NCBI GenBank assembly: GCA_022072455.1
Contig: JAJVHY010000008.1
Span: 1 to 64,000, forward strand
Source: Verrucomicrobiia bacterium
GTDB taxonomy: Bacteria; Verrucomicrobiota; Verrucomicrobiia; Palsa-1439
DNA: 64,000 nucleotides
Reading direction: 5' to 3'
The notes under the pieces were generated by a model that had not been told where the DNA came from, did no database searches, and saw only the letters and a program-made list of their open reading frames with translations. Numbering within the stretch: position 1 is the first letter of the stretch; each line of letters starts with the position of its first letter. Below, one piece after another: positions 59,716 through 64,000 of the stretch. The position numbers and the translations under genes were made by a program.

Positions 59716-61068
59716 ATGATCGCTGTCGCAACAGATGTCCGGCAGCCCGAAACGCCGGCAGCGGTAGATCGGTCTGACGAGTTCACGCCGTCGTTCGTCG
59801 AGACGCTCGACGAGCTGGATGTCAGCCCGGAATTTCTTGCTGACTTGGCGCTGAAAACCGTCTCACGCGAGGCGGAGTCCACCACGCGCAGCGTGGCGAC
59901 GCGGCTCCGGTTGGGAATCATGGTGACCGACGCGCTGCTCGACCGGCTCGTGAACGAAAAGTTCATCGAGAAGAAAGGCGTGGTCGGGCTGCACAACTAC
60001 CGGTTCGGTATGTTGGAACGTGGCTGGACGAAAGTGGATCGGCTCTTGGCTCAGTCCAGTTACGTCGGTGCGGCGCCGGTATCGCTCGCCACATACACCG
60101 AGATGATCGTCGGGCAGGTGCGTAATCGGTCCGGTGTCAGTCAAGCCGCGTTGGAAGAGGCGATGGCGGCGCTCGTGCTGTCCGACGCCACGAAGAAAAC
60201 GCTGCGACTCGTCGCCAGTTCGGGACGCAGCCTGTTCTTGAGCGGGCCGCCCGGCAACGGCAAGACGGCGATGGCGCGGGCGTTGGTCACGGCGATCCCC
60301 GGCACACTCTGGATACCCTATGCCATCGAGATTGATGGTCAAGTGATTCAAGTGTTCGACCGCCACAATCACCGGTCCGTCGAGCACGGCAATGATGATT
60401 TCGACCATCGCTGGGTGAAGATACGTCCGCCCTTGGTGGTCGCCGGTGGGGAACTGACGATTCAGAACCTCGACCTGACAGCCACGAACCTGCCGGGCCG
60501 CTACGACGCGCCGTTCCAGATAAAAGCCAACGGCGGAGTGCTGGTAATTGACGACCTCGGCCGGCAACGTTGCTCCGCGAAGGAACTGCTCAACCGTTGG
60601 ATCGTTCCGCTGGAAGACCGGGTGGACTACCTGACGCTCGACACCGGCAAGAAAGTGCAGTTCCCGTTCGAATCCATCGTCGTGTTTGCCACGAACCTGA
60701 CCGGCGGTGATTTGGAAGACGAAGCGTTCCTGCGCCGGATGGGCTGTCGGCTCGCGGTCCGGCCTCCGCCGCCGGATGTGTATGGCGACATCTTCCACCG
60801 GTACGCCGAGTCGTGCGGGCTGACGTACGATCCGCACTTGGTCGCGCATCTGTGGGAGCGTTACCGTCTCGAAGACCGTGAACCGAAATGCTGCGAACCG
60901 CGCGACCTGATCGAATTGGTCATTGACCTGTGCCACCTGCACGATAGGCCGGCCGAGTTGACCGAGGAGGTCCTCGATCTGGCGTGGGACAGCTATTTCG
61001 GACTCGCCAACCGTCGCCCAACTTCGGGCGGAAGAATGTCCCACGAATTCCGGCCCGGCGCGGCATGA
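59716..61068 (+). CDS. AAA+ ATPase with N-terminal winged helix-like region
   Basis: 450 residues. A probable wHTH lies at about 45-110 (IMVTDALLDRLVNEKFIEKKG). The AAA core has Walker A LSGPPGNGKTAMA (about 175-187), Walker B GVLVIDDLGR (about 275) and a sensor FATNLTGGDLEDEAFLRRMG with arginine residues after it. The family resembles MoxR-like or helicase-loader ATPases, but I cannot name it. Its 3' end overlaps the minus-strand zinc-ribbon gene by 76 nt. Role unknown. Confidence 0.75.
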   Translation: MIAVATDVRQPETPAAVDRSDEFTPSFVETLDELDVSPEFLADLALKTVSREAESTTRSVATRLRLGIMVTDALLDRLVNEKFIEKKGVVGLHNYRFGMLERGWTKVDRLLAQSSYVGAAPVSLATYTEMIVGQVRNRSGVSQAALEEAMAALVLSDATKKTLRLVASSGRSLFLSGPPGNGKTAMARALVTAIPGTLWIPYAIEIDGQVIQVFDRHNHRSVEHGNDDFDHRWVKIRPPLVVAGGELTIQNLDLTATNLPGRYDAPFQIKANGGVLVIDDLGRQRCSAKELLNRWIVPLEDRVDYLTLDTGKKVQFPFESIVVFATNLTGGDLEDEAFLRRMGCRLAVRPPPPDVYGDIFHRYAESCGLTYDPHLVAHLWERYRLEDREPKCCEPRDLIELVIDLCHLHDRPAELTEEVLDLAWDSYFGLANRRPTSGGRMSHEFRPGAA

Positions 61069-61781
61069 TCGGTCTGCAGCATGTTGATCACCGGCTGGCC
61101 GGTGCTGTCAATTTCCACACTGAACCCCAAGCCCAATCCGCCGCCCATGTCCAAGCACCACCGGCAAAAGCCGTTCTTCTCCGCATCCGGATAACCATAC
61201 AGGCAGGTCGTCAACCGTCCGCACTGCGGGCATTCAAACAGCGACATCGCCTTGCCGGTTTTGCGCAGCGAAAGCCGCAATTCGTTCAGGCCGCCGAGCA
61301 TGTTGCCCGGTGCCCAGGCCGGCAGCCCGAGCAACACCGCCCACAGGATCAACCCGGCTTCGTACAGCAGATTCCCAGTTTGTACTTTGCACGCTCCCGG
61401 CCACGCGGTGAAATACCGGTCGGGCGACCGTGGCCCGGCCGGAAGGCTGCATACCGGGCAATCCGTGTTCAACTGCCACGTTCGGTCATTCAGTGCCGGT
61501 AATTCGGAGGCGTAGCGCAACGGAGGATCAAATGGCAAGGCGTCGAGATTCCGAAACACCCGGTCACATGCTTGCGCGAACTTCTTGGTGAGCCAGCGCG
61601 ATTGGCCCGTTTGCACCTCGCGGAGTGCGCCGCCAAACATTCCCAGCGTCTGCCACACCCGTTCCGGACTCGCGGTGCTCCAGCCACGCAAGTAATCACG
61701 CAACAACACCCGCTCCGGCGATCCGCCGCACAACGGACAGCGAAAATGAAACATCCAGATTGGAAACGTCTCCGTGCTCAT
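60993..61781 (-). CDS. zinc-ribbon-rich hypothetical protein
   Basis: 262 residues from ATG 61781 (ATG 61796 possible). Four CxxC knuckles are spaced along it: RCPLCGG near the N-terminus, DCPVCSLP in the middle, ECPQCGRL and FCRWCLDM near the end. They look like zinc ribbons. A hydrophobic stretch (LILWAVLLGLPAWA) lies between the second and third. No family recognised. It converges on the AAA+ gene with a 76-nt overlap of coding ends. Confidence 0.65.
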   Translation of the reverse strand: MSTETFPIWMFHFRCPLCGGSPERVLLRDYLRGWSTASPERVWQTLGMFGGALREVQTGQSRWLTKKFAQACDRVFRNLDALPFDPPLRYASELPALNDRTWQLNTDCPVCSLPAGPRSPDRYFTAWPGACKVQTGNLLYEAGLILWAVLLGLPAWAPGNMLGGLNELRLSLRKTGKAMSLFECPQCGRLTTCLYGYPDAEKNGFCRWCLDMGGGLGLGFSVEIDSTGQPVINMLQTDHAAPGRNSWDILPPEVGRRLASPK

Positions 61782-61871
61782 CCTCAGCGACGCCATCAAT
61801 AGCAGGAGCGCTGTTACCGGACAAGCCAAGGGTTTCCGACCCGCTGACCGTTGCATCCGGTAGAGGATATG

Positions 61872-62300
61872 ATGAAGGCCCGCATTGCCAAACGACAGGT
61901 CTTATTGATGGACGACGATCCACAACGCGCCGAAAGCATTGCCCGTCACTTGGTCCGTCACGGTTGTCGCGTGACGCTGGCGACCAGTGTCGAGGAGGCA
62001 TTGCGCAACCTGGCCGGCCAGACCTTCGATGTTCTATTCAGCCCCTTGGAAATGCGGCGAACAACCGGCTGGATACTCATGGCCCGGTGCCGGCAACGCC
62101 AAGTGCGAGTGCCGGTGGTTCTGCTGACCGTTGCCTTCGACGCCGGCAAGTGGGCGTCGGCGCTCGTCTGGGGCGCACAGGCGCTTTTGCGAGTTCCGCT
62201 GCAAGACGACGAACTCGCCAACATCCTCGCGCTGGTTGCGCCCGCTCCTGCTCCGGACGTCGAAGTGGTCGAAGAGGCTGTCCACACTATTGCCGCCTAG
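61872..62300 (+). CDS. receiver-domain protein lacking the phosphorylatable Asp
   Basis: 142 residues from ATG 61872, with AGAGG 5 nt upstream. The fold is that of a response-regulator receiver: VLLMDDDPQRAESIARHL with the acidic pocket, then VPVVLLTVAFD and a final helix. Where the acceptor Asp is expected, the sequence reads VLFSPLEM, with Ser. No output domain follows. It may be a pseudo-receiver that signals by binding rather than phosphorylation. Partner unknown. Confidence 0.75.
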   Translation: MKARIAKRQVLLMDDDPQRAESIARHLVRHGCRVTLATSVEEALRNLAGQTFDVLFSPLEMRRTTGWILMARCRQRQVRVPVVLLTVAFDAGKWASALVWGAQALLRVPLQDDELANILALVAPAPAPDVEVVEEAVHTIAA

Positions 62301-62374
62301 CGTTTCGCTGGTTCGCAACCCCGCTTCTGTGCTATCACTTCGAGCCAGCCGCTGGCACAGGCCAGAGGCGCAGC

Positions 62375-64000
62375 ATGAACGACAGTCACCGCATACTGGA
62401 GTTGTTGCGATGCAAACCCGGTCTGAAGGCGCGCGATATTGCGGCGCAGTTGGGTTTGGATCGCTCACTTGTGAACTCCGTTCTCTACGGCGCTCTCCGC
62501 GGTCAGGCGGTGCAAGATAAGTCGTACCGTTGGTGGCCCAAGGATGGGACAAACGTGGACGCCCGCAAGTCGGATCGTGCGGAGAAGCTCGACACCCCGT
62601 TGGCCAGGCTCTGCCGGTACTATCTCGATTGCCTCAATTACGACGACCAAGGCGGCGTCGGTGTGTTTGCGTCATCGTTCAACGATCCTAGCTACGTTGA
62701 ACTGGACGCGATGCCATTGATGACCGGAAACTCCGATCTGGTCTTTGAACAGGCTGCCGTTCGCGAATTCGTCAATCGGACTCGGCGAGACCGTAACCGG
62801 CTGACGATTTTGTTGGGCTACCCGATTTGTCTCAACCGGTTCACATCAAAGAAGGGCGCTGACTGTCGCATGATCGAACCGGTATTCCTCTTCGGGTTGG
62901 AAGAAGACCCGGAGAACCGGTACGTGATGCCCCGGTTTGCTGACGACTTGCCGCAGGTCAATTTCAAAGCCATCCGCAGCCTAACCGCGTCCGACAATCC
63001 CGGTATCGTGGAGGAAGTCGTGCAACTGGTGGAGGAGCTTGGATTGGCCGGCACGGGCGAGATGCCAGACTTGGATGAGCTGATCTCCCGACTCCGCTCC
63101 ATCCGCCCGGATTGGAGCTGGCGCGAAGAACCTGACCCATTCGCGGTGAAGCAAGTGCCGCCACTTGCCGGTATGACCGAGGCCGGCATTTACAATCGCG
63201 CTGTCCTACTCGCCACAGAGCGCTCGCCCTACACCAAGGGACTGGAAACGGAATTGAGCCAGCTCCAATCTGTGCCCGAAGATCAGTATCGCGGAACAGC
63301 GCTGGGCGCGTGGCTCAGAGGCGAGATCTCTCCAGCTCCCACGCCGGAGTCCCGTCCGCTTTTGGAAGTCTTGCCTCTCAATACCGAACAGCGGCAGGCT
63401 GTGCTCCAAGGATTATCAAACCCGCTCACGGCGATTACCGGGCCGCCCGGCACCGGCAAATCCCAAGTCGTCACGTCGCTGCTCGTCAACGCCGCGTGGC
63501 TGGGCAAAACAGTGCTGTTTGCCAGCAAGAACAACAAGGCCGTTGATGTGGTGGAGACTCGCGTCAATGCACTTGGGCCGCGTCCGATATTGCTCCGACT
63601 CGGCGCGAGTCAGCAGCGCAACTTCCAGCAAGAATTAGCGGAGTACCTGGTGTCGCTATTGGCGGGTGCGGTGACGCCGGAGGACGAACGGGCGCATCAA
63701 GAGACTGAAGCAGCACATGAAAAGCTGAAGTCGCGGTTTGAAAGTTTAGACCGGCAACGTGACGCGACAATCAAGTTGCGCAACGAAGTGGACGCGGCAG
63801 AGCAGTCCGTCGAGCCGATTCGCAGCGAACTTGGCGATGAATGGTTTCAGTTTTTCAGAACCTTCGATGAAAGTGAACCGAATCAATGCCTGCGGTCGTT
63901 GCGTTCTGCCGTTGCCTGTGCAAACCGGGGCCGCAATTCGCTTCTGGTACGAGTTTTGTGGCCGTTTCTCAGACGCAAACGTTTCGCCGAGTTGTGGACG
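62375..64000 (+). CDS. wHTH plus superfamily 1 helicase-like ATPase, C-terminus outside window
   Basis: 542 codons read without a stop to the window end, from ATG 62375. Residues 1-60 are a winged helix (ILELLRCKPGLKARDIAAQL). A unique domain follows to about 340. Walker A AITGPPGTGKSQVV lies near 353, next to LFASKNNKAVDVVETR, as in DNA2/NAM7 (AAA_11) helicases. A coiled-coil-like insertion follows near 435-490. Helicases of this kind are common in defence islands. Motifs beyond are cut off, so activity cannot be judged. Confidence 0.75.
   Translation, partial: MNDSHRILELLRCKPGLKARDIAAQLGLDRSLVNSVLYGALRGQAVQDKSYRWWPKDGTNVDARKSDRAEKLDTPLARLCRYYLDCLNYDDQGGVGVFASSFNDPSYVELDAMPLMTGNSDLVFEQAAVREFVNRTRRDRNRLTILLGYPICLNRFTSKKGADCRMIEPVFLFGLEEDPENRYVMPRFADDLPQVNFKAIRSLTASDNPGIVEEVVQLVEELGLAGTGEMPDLDELISRLRSIRPDWSWREEPDPFAVKQVPPLAGMTEAGIYNRAVLLATERSPYTKGLETELSQLQSVPEDQYRGTALGAWLRGEISPAPTPESRPLLEVLPLNTEQRQAVLQGLSNPLTAITGPPGTGKSQVVTSLLVNAAWLGKTVLFASKNNKAVDVVETRVNALGPRPILLRLGASQQRNFQQELAEYLVSLLAGAVTPEDERAHQETEAAHEKLKSRFESLDRQRDATIKLRNEVDAAEQSVEPIRSELGDEWFQFFRTFDESEPNQCLRSLRSAVACANRGRNSLLVRVLWPFLRRKRFAELWT

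Noticed and set aside
1-64000. CRISPR arrays, insertion sequences and rRNA genes
   Set aside because: No regularly spaced 24-40-nt repeats, no transposase-like protein and no rRNA-like sequence were seen in the window.

Overview
The window has two parts. Bases 1 to about 25,020 look like core chromosome of a bacterium of the PVC group, most likely Verrucomicrobiota. This rests on a PEP-CTERM sorting tail at the left edge, a protein matching the Verrucomicrobia/Planctomycetes-restricted Minf_1886 (TIGR04138) family, and the 50-residue 'small basic protein' found in Chlamydiae and Verrucomicrobia. The taxonomic call is inference; no rRNA gene is present.

Core region. proS is followed by two coupled beta-propeller glycosidase-like paralogues. 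A Tol-Pal operon (tolQ, tolR, tolA-like, tolB, pal) runs into tatA-tatC. A minus-strand run then holds glgA, leuS, a small membrane protein, the Minf_1886 protein, a double M16 peptidase, a DUF1844 protein and an AMP-dependent acyl-CoA ligase. Plus-strand genes follow: an EamA transporter, a HAD hydrolase, an unusual CutA/HEAT/thioredoxin-fold/TPR fusion, a TPR protein, the small basic protein, an RsuA/RluB-type pseudouridine synthase, an SH3 protein and folD.

Boundary. At 25,019-25,056 a tRNA-Met(CAT)-like sequence stops right after the anticodon loop, and accessory DNA begins. Short direct repeats and two excisionase-family HTH genes follow. I read this as the left attachment site of an integrated element. 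No integrase gene and no matching 3' tRNA half are seen in the window, so the element probably continues past 64 kb.

Accessory region. Genes in order are: a mobilization module (MobF relaxase; ParA-like ATPase; membrane protein; TrwB/TraD-type coupling protein), with no VirB secretion genes in the window; inside it an arsR-led metal(loid) cargo containing a permease and a membrane protein with an MtrA-like corrinoid domain plus DUF4346; an ATPase_2 gene bracketed by two matching 33-bp motif arrays; a copper/silver-type region (two duplicated small Cys proteins, an anti-sigma-like and CnrX-like pair, CusCBA, NosL-like and DUF3347 proteins, a sirohaem reductase, a Cys-rich ECF sigma factor); a possible defence cluster (HEPN protein, trypsin-like protease, HhH plus PD-(D/E)xK nuclease); a second CzcCBA-type efflux system whose adaptor carries seven Cys/His modules; and an AAA+ ATPase, a zinc-ribbon protein, a receiver lacking its Asp, and a helicase cut by the window end.

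Regulation visible in the DNA. A palindrome, TGTTCGC(G)..(C)GCGAACA, sits upstream of three element operons. A bipartite GCGAGGG...GCGT motif with constant 22-nt offset sits upstream of three metal-resistance transcription units and is a good candidate for the ECF promoter. arsR appears to have an operator overlapping its promoter and a leaderless start.
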